Positions 26,907 through 34,433 of a stretch of 64,000 nt of DNA are shown piece after piece. Source of the DNA: Natrialba swarupiae (lineage in GTDB: Archaea > Halobacteriota > Halobacteria > Halobacteriales > Natrialbaceae); assembly GCF_008245225.1 (NCBI RefSeq), contig NZ_VTAW01000018.1:1-64000 (forward strand), read 5' to 3'. The notes under the pieces are model-generated. The model did no database searches, was not told the DNA's origin, and worked only from the letters and a program-made list of their open reading frames with translations. The position numbers and the translations under genes are program-made. Within the stretch, counting starts at the first letter, position 1. The number at the start of each line of letters is the position of its first letter.

Positions 26907-29825
26907 TCAGTCCGACTCGTCGGTTCCCGACGGGCGTCTCCCGACCGAACACGCTCCGTCCCCGTCGTCGGCCGACTCCGTGAGGTGGTCACCCCCGTCG
27001 TCGGCCGGCTTCTTACCGTGGTCGCCCTCGTCATTGGCCGACTCGAGAACGTCGACGCCGGTGACGTCGAACCGGGCGCCGCCGTCGTTTCCGTCGACGA
27101 CGTCGATCGACCAGTCGTGGTCGTCGACGACGTCCTCGACGATCCGCAGTCCGAGGCCGGTCCCGTCCGGTTCGGTCGTATACCCCGGTTCGAACACCCG
27201 GTCGCGCTCCTCGGGAGGGATTCCCGGACCGTCGTCCTCGACGGCGAATCCGCCGTCGACGTCGGCGATGGTCACGGTTACGCCCTCGCCACCGTGGTCG
27301 ATCGCGTCTGCAGAACTATCAGGTTCTGCATGGCTCGTGGAGCCGTGTTCGACGGCGTCCTCGGGAGTTTGTGACCGAGGGCTCGTCGAACCGTGTTCGA
27401 CGGCGTTGCGGACCAGATTCTCGAGTAACTGCTGGAGACGCGTCCTGTCGGCGCTGATGGTCCGGTCGGTCTCGACGTGCAACGCCGCGTTCCCCGTCTC
27501 GACGCTCCGCCAGCAATCGTCGACGAGATCTGGAAGCGACACCGGTTCCGGCTCGACCGCGCTGTCGCCCTGTCGAGCCAGCGTGAGGAGATCGTCGACC
27601 AGCGTCTCGATTCGGTCGAGGGCCGCGTCGGCCTCTTCGAGGTGGTCGCTGTCCTGATTCGTCCGGGCCAACTCGAGGTGTCCGCTGGCGACGTTCAACG
27701 GGTTCCGGAGATCGTGAGAGACGACGCTGGCGAACGACTCGAGTCGTTCGTTCGTTCGCTCGAGACGTTCGTTCGCCCGCTCGAGTTCCGCAGTCGTCCG
27801 GTGGCGCTCGAGTTCGTAGCTCACCCACCTGTTCATCAGCCGAACGATCATGCGGTCGCCGGTCGAGAACTCCTCCTCGCGGGGTTCGTCGGCGGCGAAG
27901 CAAAGCGTCCCGTACAGTTCGTCCTCGACCCGGACCTGGCCGCCGACGTAACAGCCGAGTTCGAACTGCTCGTAGGCCTCCTCGGTGTAGCGGTCGTCTG
28001 CGGCCGCATCGGCAGTCGCGAGCAGATCGTCGGAGTCGATCGTCTCTCGGCAGTACGTCCGCGAGAGCGGGCCGGATTCGCCCGGCTGGAGCCGGTCGTG
28101 CGTGCCGTGGGCCTGGACGATCGTCTGTGTACCGCCCGGCTCGTCGGCCTCGCGGCGTTCGATACGCGAGAGGAAGCCGTACGGGAGGTCGAGTCGCTCA
28201 CAGCCCAACTCGAGCAGCCGGGAGATCTTCCCCTCGAGCGAGCGATCGACGTCGGTCGTTAGGTCGTAGAGCCACTGGAGGAACTCGATCAACGCCTTTC
28301 GCTCTCGCTCCTGTCGCTTGCGTTCGGTGATGTCCCGACTGTTGACGACGATGCCGTCGACGGCGGGGTTGGCGAGCTGGTTGGTGCCGTGGACCTCGAG
28401 CCAGCGCCACTCGCCGTCGGCGGTTCGAAACCGGGCCTCGGCGCGTTCGGACGCACCCGACACCCCCAGTAGATCGCCGAACGCTTCGACCAGTTCGCCG
28501 CTGTCGTCCGGGTGAGCCAGTTCGAACGCGTTCGTTCCGGTGACGTCGGTCGAATCGTACCCCAGTATCTCGTCGACCGACGGGCTGTGGTACTCGATCG
28601 TCCCGGCCGCGTCGACGACGGTGACGATGTCGGTCGACTCCTCGAGAAACGCTTCGTGGCGCTGGAGTTCGTGTTCGGCCCGCTTCTTTTCGGTGATGTC
28701 CATCAGCGCACCGGGAAACCTGATCGCGGTCCCGTCTTCGTCACACTCGACGTGTCCTCTCGCGAGCACCCACCGGAGTTCGCCCGCGGCGTTGTGAACG
28801 CGGTACTCCTGTTCGTAGGAATCACAGGCGTCGATCGCAGCCTGGATAGCCGATTCGACCCGGTCGCGGTCGTTCGCGTGAATCGAGGAGACGAACCGCT
28901 CGAGTGAGACGCCCTCCTGGGCAGCCGCGGGGTCGACGCCGAACGTCTCGGCGAACGCTGGCCCGGCGACGAACCGATCCTCGCGTACGTCCCACTCCCA
29001 GGTGCCGACCGTACCGGCGTCGATCGCAGCCTCCAACTGGAGTTTCGCGTCCCGTAGTTCGCGCTCCTGGCGCTTTTGGTCCGTGATCTCGGTGGCGAGC
29101 CCGGCGACACGGACGACCTCGTTCCCCTCGACGATCGGTTCACCCCAGATCCTGACCCACCGACCGTACGCCTCGTCTTCGTTGACGCGACACTCGAGAT
29201 CGACGGGATCGCCGCTGGAGAGTGCAGCCATGGCCTCCTCGACGCGCTCGCGGTCGTCTGGGTGGACGCCGTTGACGAAGTCGGTCGGGTCGTCGTGCAA
29301 TCGCTCGAGCGAGCGTCCCCAGATATCGGCGTACGCGGAGTTGACGAACTGCAGTTCGGTCCAGTCGGCGTCGAAGATGGAGAGGATCTTGTCGGTGTGT
29401 TCGGTGAGTTCACCCAGTCGCCGCTCGGCACGTTTCGCGCGGTACCGTTCGACGGCGTTCAATACGCGGTTCGCGAGGAGGTCGAACTGTCCGGTGCCCG
29501 AACGCTTCTGGAGGTAATCGGTCGCCCCGCGGGAGATCGATTCGGCGGCGACCGTCTCGGGGTCCTGTTCGGCAACGACGATAAACGGACGGTCCGGGTC
29601 CCGATCCCGGACGGCCTCGAGAAAATCGAAAGCGTCGTTCGTCCCGGTCACACAATCGGCGACGACACAGTCGAACGTGCCCTGCTCGAGTTGTGTCACT
29701 CCCTTCGCCGCGGTGGTCGCCGTTTCGACGGTGATCCGATCGTACCTCCGCTCGACGTACCCGGCAGCTTCGGCCGCAAATTCGACATCGGCGTCGACGA
29801 GGAGGACAGAGACAGAGTCACTCAT
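26907..29825 (-). CDS. Hybrid sensor histidine kinase (REC, three PAS, GAF, HisKA, HATPase)
   Basis: A 972-residue soluble kinase. The receiver at 5-120 keeps its phosphoacceptor Asp (DCVVADCVTG). PAS domains lie at roughly 140-265, 270-390 and 395-520, a GAF domain at 525-700, HisKA with SFASVVSHDLRNPLNVASGH at ~725-790 and HATPase with NLVRNAVEHGSTS, EDDGPGIPPEE and GTGLGLRIVE after it. Between the N-box and the next strand, the HATPase domain carries an insertion repeating EDAVEHGSTS-like units. The tail after ~940 is acidic and repetitive. An alternative ATG ten codons upstream (29855) is possible; longer frames overlap the SRPBCC gene and are rejected. Confidence 0.88.
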   Translation of the reverse strand: MSDSVSVLLVDADVEFAAEAAGYVERRYDRITVETATTAAKGVTQLEQGTFDCVVADCVTGTNDAFDFLEAVRDRDPDRPFIVVAEQDPETVAAESISRGATDYLQKRSGTGQFDLLANRVLNAVERYRAKRAERRLGELTEHTDKILSIFDADWTELQFVNSAYADIWGRSLERLHDDPTDFVNGVHPDDRERVEEAMAALSSGDPVDLECRVNEDEAYGRWVRIWGEPIVEGNEVVRVAGLATEITDQKRQERELRDAKLQLEAAIDAGTVGTWEWDVREDRFVAGPAFAETFGVDPAAAQEGVSLERFVSSIHANDRDRVESAIQAAIDACDSYEQEYRVHNAAGELRWVLARGHVECDEDGTAIRFPGALMDITEKKRAEHELQRHEAFLEESTDIVTVVDAAGTIEYHSPSVDEILGYDSTDVTGTNAFELAHPDDSGELVEAFGDLLGVSGASERAEARFRTADGEWRWLEVHGTNQLANPAVDGIVVNSRDITERKRQERERKALIEFLQWLYDLTTDVDRSLEGKISRLLELGCERLDLPYGFLSRIERREADEPGGTQTIVQAHGTHDRLQPGESGPLSRTYCRETIDSDDLLATADAAADDRYTEEAYEQFELGCYVGGQVRVEDELYGTLCFAADEPREEEFSTGDRMIVRLMNRWVSYELERHRTTAELERANERLERTNERLESFASVVSHDLRNPLNVASGHLELARTNQDSDHLEEADAALDRIETLVDDLLTLARQGDSAVEPEPVSLPDLVDDCWRSVETGNAALHVETDRTISADRTRLQQLLENLVRNAVEHGSTSPRSQTPEDAVEHGSTSHAEPDSSADAIDHGGEGVTVTIADVDGGFAVEDDGPGIPPEERDRVFEPGYTTEPDGTGLGLRIVEDVVDDHDWSIDVVDGNDGGARFDVTGVDVLESANDEGDHGKKPADDGGDHLTESADDGDGACSVGRRPSGTDESD

Positions 29826-30065
29826 GTCCGGTGATATCGATACTGTATCAGCCATTGGGAATCGACACGTATAGATTGCATCGGTTGCCGACTCGTCCAC
29901 CGAAGGCGTGGTTGTGACCAGTAACGACCGTTCGCTGCCAGTCGGTGACGGTAACGACTGCAACGGGTTCGACACCCATCGGCGATCGGGCTGGTGATCT
30001 GGTGGGTACTGACGAGCAGCGGCTACGATAGCAATCCTTACCCTCACGGCATTCCTATCGCGAGC

Positions 30066-30587
30066 GTGGACAGAATTCTCCTCAGCACCGTCGCCTACCG
30101 TCCCCCCGAGGAGGTTTTCCCGTACGTTCGCTCGTTTACGGAGTATCCGCGGTACACGGAACACCTCAAGGGCGTCCGCGTCGACGGGAACGGCGACGCC
30201 GGGTCGGTGTACGACCTCCAACTCGCCTGGTGGAAGCTTACCTACACCGCCAGTTCGAAAGTGACCGCGATCAGCCCGCCGGAGTCCCTCGAGTGGCGAC
30301 TGGTCGAGGACGTCGACGCTCGCGGCGAGTGGCGCGTCGAGCCCGAACCCGAGGCCGCACCGGCCGACGCGGAGACGGCGAGCCGGATCTTCTTCGAGGC
30401 GCTGTACGACCCCCACTCGGCCGACGAGAGTGCGATTTCGTTGCCACGGTTCGTCTCGATCGACCGAATCGTCGATCGGGTTCGACCGCGGCTGGTAGAG
30501 GAGGCCGAGACGGTCGTCGAGCGACTCGTCGAGGACATCGAAGGGGATCGGCGCGACGTGGAGTTGACGATTCACGAGATTCCCTGA
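30066..30587 (+). CDS. SRPBCC (START/polyketide-cyclase-like) family protein
   Basis: 173 residues with the helix-grip pattern of ligand-binding SRPBCC proteins: VAYRPPEEVFPYVRSFTEYP at the start and a long C-terminal helix (RLVEEAETVVERLVEDIEGD). The ligand is unknown. GTG at 30066 is chosen because the homologous segment begins there. Its TGA is the first base triplet of a repeat element that ends at the stop of the convergent HTH_10 gene. Confidence 0.75.
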   Translation: MDRILLSTVAYRPPEEVFPYVRSFTEYPRYTEHLKGVRVDGNGDAGSVYDLQLAWWKLTYTASSKVTAISPPESLEWRLVEDVDARGEWRVEPEPEAAPADAETASRIFFEALYDPHSADESAISLPRFVSIDRIVDRVRPRLVEEAETVVERLVEDIEGDRRDVELTIHEIP

Positions 30588-30684
30588 GACGGTTTACTGT
30601 CGTCCGGACTGCTGTCGGTCATCGACGGTGAAACCGCGAGCAGTCCTGCGATTGCACCAATCCACCGGACAGCGTTCCGTATCA
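30585..30684. repeat. Stop-codon-anchored inverted repeat, copy 6, spanning stop to stop
   Basis: Exactly 100 bp, beginning with the TGA of the plus-strand SRPBCC gene (TGAGACGGTTTACTGTCG) and ending with the TCA that is the stop of the minus-strand HTH_10 gene (GGACAGCGTTCCGTATCA). The inner region GGTGAAACCGC / GCGATTGCACC can pair imperfectly. No base of this intergenic region is left over. Confidence 0.85.
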
Positions 30685-31398
30685 GAGTTCCTCGCGGCCC
30701 ACCATCCCGTCGAGTGCCGACAGCGCACCTTTCAGGATCTTGCGTTCGCTGCGCCGAAGGTTCATCGAGACGGCCGTCTTCGAGATCTCGAAGTGATCCG
30801 CGAGTTCGTCGAGAGTCGTCTCTCTCGGCGTCTCGTAGTAGCCGTTCCGGGAGGCGACCTCGAACGTCTCCCGTTCGGTCTCGGTCAGCGACCGACACCC
30901 CTCGAGTAACTCCATAGCGCTGTCGGAGTTCTCGAGGAGGTCGAAAAGCGGTGTGGGGCCGAACTGGTCGCGGTCCTCGACGTGGTAGTCGTTGTGGCGC
31001 TCGAGTTCGGCGAGTGCGTGATCCTCGGCGTCGTCGTCGTCGAACCCGACGTGCCAGCGCTCCCGACCGTGCTCGATCTGGAACGGGCCGGTGATGTAGC
31101 CGCCGTTTTGCTGGATCGTCTCCATCGCGTTCGTCTGCTCGATCGTCGTCCCGATCTGGGCGACGTTCTCTCGCTTCGAGAGGATGTAACACTCCCGCAT
31201 GTTCGGATGCGCTCGAAGCGCCCGGAGTCCGTCCTCGAGGGCTCCCCTCGACTCGCCTCTCGCGATGAGTCGCGTCTCGAGTTGGTCGTCGCTCGTATCG
31301 AGTTGCCACTGGACGGCGGAGAAGGCGATATCGACGTCGTCGGTCGTGTCGATAAACGGGCAATCGTACTGCCGCATGTCGATATCGAGATCGATCAT
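30682..31398 (-). CDS. Bacterio-opsin activator-like HTH_10 regulator
   Basis: 238 residues. The C-terminal ~55 residues are the HTH_10 domain (TLDELADHFEISKTAVSMNL) found in haloarchaeal Bat-type regulators. The preceding ~150 residues form a Bat-associated sensor region with no recognised ligand motif. A second regulator of the same class lies 0.5 kb upstream on the same strand. ATG at 31398 is used; a second ATG seven codons later is also possible. Confidence 0.85.
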   Translation of the reverse strand: MIDLDIDMRQYDCPFIDTTDDVDIAFSAVQWQLDTSDDQLETRLIARGESRGALEDGLRALRAHPNMRECYILSKRENVAQIGTTIEQTNAMETIQQNGGYITGPFQIEHGRERWHVGFDDDDAEDHALAELERHNDYHVEDRDQFGPTPLFDLLENSDSAMELLEGCRSLTETERETFEVASRNGYYETPRETTLDELADHFEISKTAVSMNLRRSERKILKGALSALDGMVGREEL

Positions 31399-31506
31399 TG
31401 GTAACTATTGGCTAACACGTTACGGAACTTCATACATCATCATTAAATTTCCGGAACTAGTCCTTCGACAGCGTCGACTCGGACCACACCACCGCATTCG
31501 ACCCTG

Positions 31507-31593
31507 CAGTGCAGGCTTGCCAAAGCACTAGTGGCGTTCCAAGCCTGCACTGATAGGTGAAACCGGTCACCCACACACGGTTTCACCCATCAG
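31507..31593. repeat. Two adjacent strong hairpins
   Basis: The first hairpin pairs CAGTGCAGGCTTG (31507-31519) with CAAGCCTGCACTG (31540-31552), 13 of 13 bases. The second pairs CTGATAGGTGAAACCG (31550-31565) with CGGTTTCACCCATCAG (31578-31593), 15 of 16. They share three bases at the junction. ACTAGTG occurs within and just after this stretch. They lie just downstream of a transposase 3' fragment and could be the end of an insertion sequence. Confidence 0.6.
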
Positions 31594-31620
31594 TTGACGC
31601 TTGGGACGGTACTAGTGAAT

Positions 31621-31715
31621 CTAGTTACACAGTTCTTCGGACGGGGTTCGGTTATCGAGCGCTTGGTTGGGTCGATCGTGGTGATCGTGGTGGTGAAAAC
31701 GTCGTAACCAGCGGC
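31621..31715 (-). pseudogene. Transposase C-terminal remnant
   Basis: About 30 codons of the minus strand end RRFHHHDHHDRPNQAL then DNRTPSEELCN and a TAG stop. The DRPxQALxxRTPxE pattern is characteristic of the C-terminus of rve-type (IS3/IS481-like) transposases. Nothing upstream continues the protein, since an inverted repeat element begins at 31727. The exact insertion-sequence family cannot be told from this fragment. Confidence 0.6.
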
Positions 31716-31726
31716 AAGCGCTGGAT

Positions 31727-31812
31727 TGATACGATCTACTGTCCGTCAGTACCGCCACATCTGGGACCCGTTCCCCGGATACGGCGGGACACAGGGACAG
31801 CAATCCGTCTGA
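31727..31812. repeat. Stop-codon-type inverted repeat, copy 7 (class B)
   Basis: Runs from TGATACGATCTACTGTCC to GGACAGCAATCCGTCTGA. The inner sequence (GTACCGCCACATCTGGGACC and following) is close to that of copy 5 and, in reverse, copies 9 and 10. It lies between the transposase remnant and the stop of the REC-GAF-HTH_10 gene, about 110 bp from the latter, so it is one of the few copies not touching a stop codon. Confidence 0.8.
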
Positions 31813-31923
31813 CTCCTCCGGCGAGAAGAAACGCAGAGTCATCCACACGTTTGACCCGGGCAATTCTATCGATGGAGCCAGCCCGAACATAACGAAAACA
31901 GCTGCTCGCATCGCAACCGATAG

Positions 31924-33648
31924 TTACCCTTCGAACACCGAATCGAAGAACTTCCGCTCGGCGGTTCGGAGATGCTGGTTGAACGTCGCCGGCGCAATTC
32001 CGAGTCGGTCGGCGATCTCCTCGCCCGTGCTCTGGCGTGGCCAGTCGAAGTAGCCGGCGAAGTACGCCGTCTCGAGTGCGGCACGTTGTTTTTCGGTGAG
32101 ATCGTTCTCGAGTACCCCTGGCGTACCCATGTCGGTTCGGTCGCTCCGTTCGGTGGTCCGCTGTGCGAGATAGGTGGCGTCGGGGCGGTTTTCCCTGATG
32201 ACCTCGATCATCTGTCGGGTATCCCGTCCCCGTGGCAGTTCGACGACGAACCGAAACTCCCCGTCTTCGATCGTCGCAGAATCGACGCGGCCGCCGTGTG
32301 TGGCGATCGACTCGAGCAACGAGATCGCGACTGGTGCGACGAGTTCGAACTCGAACTCCCCACGTCTGACCGTCAGGAACCGAACCTCGTCGATGCCGTC
32401 AGTGGATTCGACCGAATCTCGAAATCGGTCCTGGGACACCTCGTACGCAGAGCCGTACGCCAGCAACGTCTCGTCGCCACGGATCAGCTGTTCGATCTCC
32501 ACGCGACAGGACTCTTCCCGTGAGAGCGCGACCAGTGGTTCGGCGAGCTCGTCGACCCGGAACTCGAGTTCGACGACAGCGTCGCTGACCAGTGCGTCCC
32601 GTCGCTCGATCGCGGTAATCGCGTGAGCGATGATGTCGCCGATGCGGGCGAGAATCGTCGTCTCGGGGCCGGTAAACGCCCGTGGCGACGACGAGTAGAC
32701 GTTCAACACGCCGTAGACGAGATCCTCGTGGATAATGGGGATCGCGACCGACGACTGGTATCCCTGCTCTTTCGCCTCTTCGCGCCACGGTTCGTACTGC
32801 GGGTCGGTGTGGACGTCGCTCATGACCTGGACCGATCCGGTCCGGATCGCCGTTCCCGAGGGTCCCTGGCCGGTTGGATCGTCCTCGTCGACCGTGATTT
32901 CGACGTTCTCGAGGTATCCTCCTTCGACACCAGCAGCGGCTTTCGGAACGACGCGGTCGCTGCCGGGATTGACGCCACCGATCCACGCGAAACGGTAGGC
33001 GTCGGATTCCGCGAGGCGGTCACAAACCCGCTGCTCGAGTTCGGCCCGCGTCTCGGTCGTGATCACGGCGTGTGTGATGTCGTTTCCGATCCGATTTAAC
33101 CGGTTTAGCGCCTCCAGCTGCTGGCGTTGTCGGCGACGCTGGCGTTTCTGTCGAGCCCGCTCGATCGCGTGGTGGATCGTCCGGACCAGCAACTCGCTCG
33201 TCACCTCGTCTTTGACGAGGAAGTCCTCTGCACCCCGCTGAATCGCTCGAACGCCGACTTGCTGATCTCTGAGCCCGGTCAACACGACGATCGGCGTTTC
33301 GTCACCCTGCTCGGAGACCGTCTCGAGGGTCCGTAATCCCTCGCTGTCCGGGAGGTTGAGATCCAGCAACACCAGGTCGATCGGATCGGACTGTACCCGC
33401 TCGAGTCCATCCTCGAGGTGTGTCTCACGGATCATCTCCGGCAGTTGATCGACAGATTCGTCGGTTCTGACTCGCTGAGTGAGCTCTTCGGTGTTTTTGA
33501 GCATCTCCTCGATCAGGCGAGCGTCGCCCGGATTGTCCTCGATTAGCAGGATCTGGAGGGGGTTCGCTCGCTGATCGGCATGGGTTCTCTGGTCGTCGAC
33601 CACGTCGATTCGATCGGCCGTCTCGGTTCGTGGATCGGATTCGTTCAC
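31924..33648 (-). CDS. REC-GAF-bacterio-opsin activator HTH_10 regulator
   Basis: 574-residue transcriptional regulator. The receiver at ~30-150 has its phosphoacceptor in [14 protein letters not shown], so it can accept phosphate. A GAF domain spans ~180-340, a Bat-type region ~345-500 and the C-terminal HTH_10 is at ~520-574 ([20 protein letters not shown]). It starts with GTG, overlapping the stop of the upstream single-domain receiver gene by four bases (GTGA). The two are co-translated and probably act in one relay, perhaps with one of the nearby kinases. Confidence 0.9.
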   Translation of the reverse strand: MNESDPRTETADRIDVVDDQRTHADQRANPLQILLIEDNPGDARLIEEMLKNTEELTQRVRTDESVDQLPEMIRETHLEDGLERVQSDPIDLVLLDLNLPDSEGLRTLETVSEQGDETPIVVLTGLRDQQVGVRAIQRGAEDFLVKDEVTSELLVRTIHHAIERARQKRQRRRQRQQLEALNRLNRIGNDITHAVITTETRAELEQRVCDRLAESDAYRFAWIGGVNPGSDRVVPKAAAGVEGGYLENVEITVDEDDPTGQGPSGTAIRTGSVQVMSDVHTDPQYEPWREEAKEQGYQSSVAIPIIHEDLVYGVLNVYSSSPRAFTGPETTILARIGDIIAHAITAIERRDALVSDAVVELEFRVDELAEPLVALSREESCRVEIEQLIRGDETLLAYGSAYEVSQDRFRDSVESTDGIDEVRFLTVRRGEFEFELVAPVAISLLESIATHGGRVDSATIEDGEFRFVVELPRGRDTRQMIEVIRENRPDATYLAQRTTERSDRTDMGTPGVLENDLTEKQRAALETAYFAGYFDWPRQSTGEEIADRLGIAPATFNQHLRTAERKFFDSVFEG

Positions 33649-34109
33649 GATCGGTCCACCTCCGAGGGCAGCCTGACGACGGAGAACCAGAACTTCTCGA
33701 ACGCCCGGACGGCATCGATAAACTCGTCGGGATCGACCGGTTTCGTGAGATACGCGTTGGCGTGTAGTTCGTAGGACTTGACGATGTCTTCTTCTGCACG
33801 GGAACTCGTCAGGACGATCACCGGGATCGATCGGAGGTTCGGATCGTCCTTGAGTTGCTCGAGGACCTCCTCCCCGTCGGTCCGTGGCAGGTTGAGATCG
33901 AGCAAGATGAGATCAGGACGGGGGGCGTCCTCGTATCGTCCGTCCCTGGCGAGAAATTCGAGTGCTCGATTTCCGTCGGTGACGACGTGGAGATCGTTCT
34001 CGATCCGTCCCTGTTTGAACGCCTCCTTCGTTAGCCGGACGTCTCCCGGATTGTCCTCGACTAGCAGGATCTGTGCTCGCTCGGGGGGAGTGTCTCCGGA
34101 TGTGCTCAT
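33645..34109 (-). CDS. Single-domain response regulator (Rcp1-like)
   Basis: 154 residues forming one receiver domain: [20 protein letters not shown], phosphoacceptor in [20 protein letters not shown], the conserved Thr/Ser in VIVLTSS and the Lys in AYLTKPVD. No output domain is present, so it should act through partners, most simply the co-translated REC-GAF-HTH_10 regulator downstream. Confidence 0.92.
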   Translation of the reverse strand: MSTSGDTPPERAQILLVEDNPGDVRLTKEAFKQGRIENDLHVVTDGNRALEFLARDGRYEDAPRPDLILLDLNLPRTDGEEVLEQLKDDPNLRSIPVIVLTSSRAEEDIVKSYELHANAYLTKPVDPDEFIDAVRAFEKFWFSVVRLPSEVDRS

Positions 34110-34347
34110 GGGTCTCGTGTATCGATTCCGGTCGCCGACGCCGGCATCGTATCGTGAAACCGGAACACCCGTCCGTGTCGTCTCTCTGCTCGCGTGTCGA
34201 AGACGTCCATGAATCGATTGCCATTCAACAATCGATTGCGGGATATAAATGTGGTGTCGGATATCGGATTTGCTGACGCTCTCTCGCTTGAAACTATCAG
34301 TGGCGAACGTCCTGCCCGATCTCCGCTGAGAGACGACAGCTCACTCG

Positions 34348-34433
34348 TGATACGGTTTACTGTAGATCAGTTCCGGTGAGACCGCGACCCGGACGGCGGT
34401 CTCACCGGTATATCGCTACAGCAATCCGTATGA
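34348..34433. repeat. Stop-codon-anchored inverted repeat, copy 8 (class A), overlapping the polymerase gene
   Basis: Full canonical copy: TGATACGGTTTACTGTAG on the left, CTACAGCAATCCGTATGA on the right and a perfect 12-bp inner stem CCGGTGAGACCG / CGGTCTCACCGG. The stop codon of the polymerase gene (34367-34369) lies inside the element, so about 21 C-terminal residues of the polymerase are encoded by the repeat. Confidence 0.88.

Noticed and set aside
29826-30575. N-terminal extension of the PAS/GAF kinase frame up to 30575
   Set aside because: The extension is antisense to the SRPBCC gene. The receiver domain begins at the ATG near 29825, and the added 250 residues have shadow-frame composition.
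31624-31911. A 96-residue complete protein including the transposase-like end
   Set aside because: Only the last ~30 residues look like transposase. The N-terminal part is translation of an inverted repeat element and flanking non-coding DNA.
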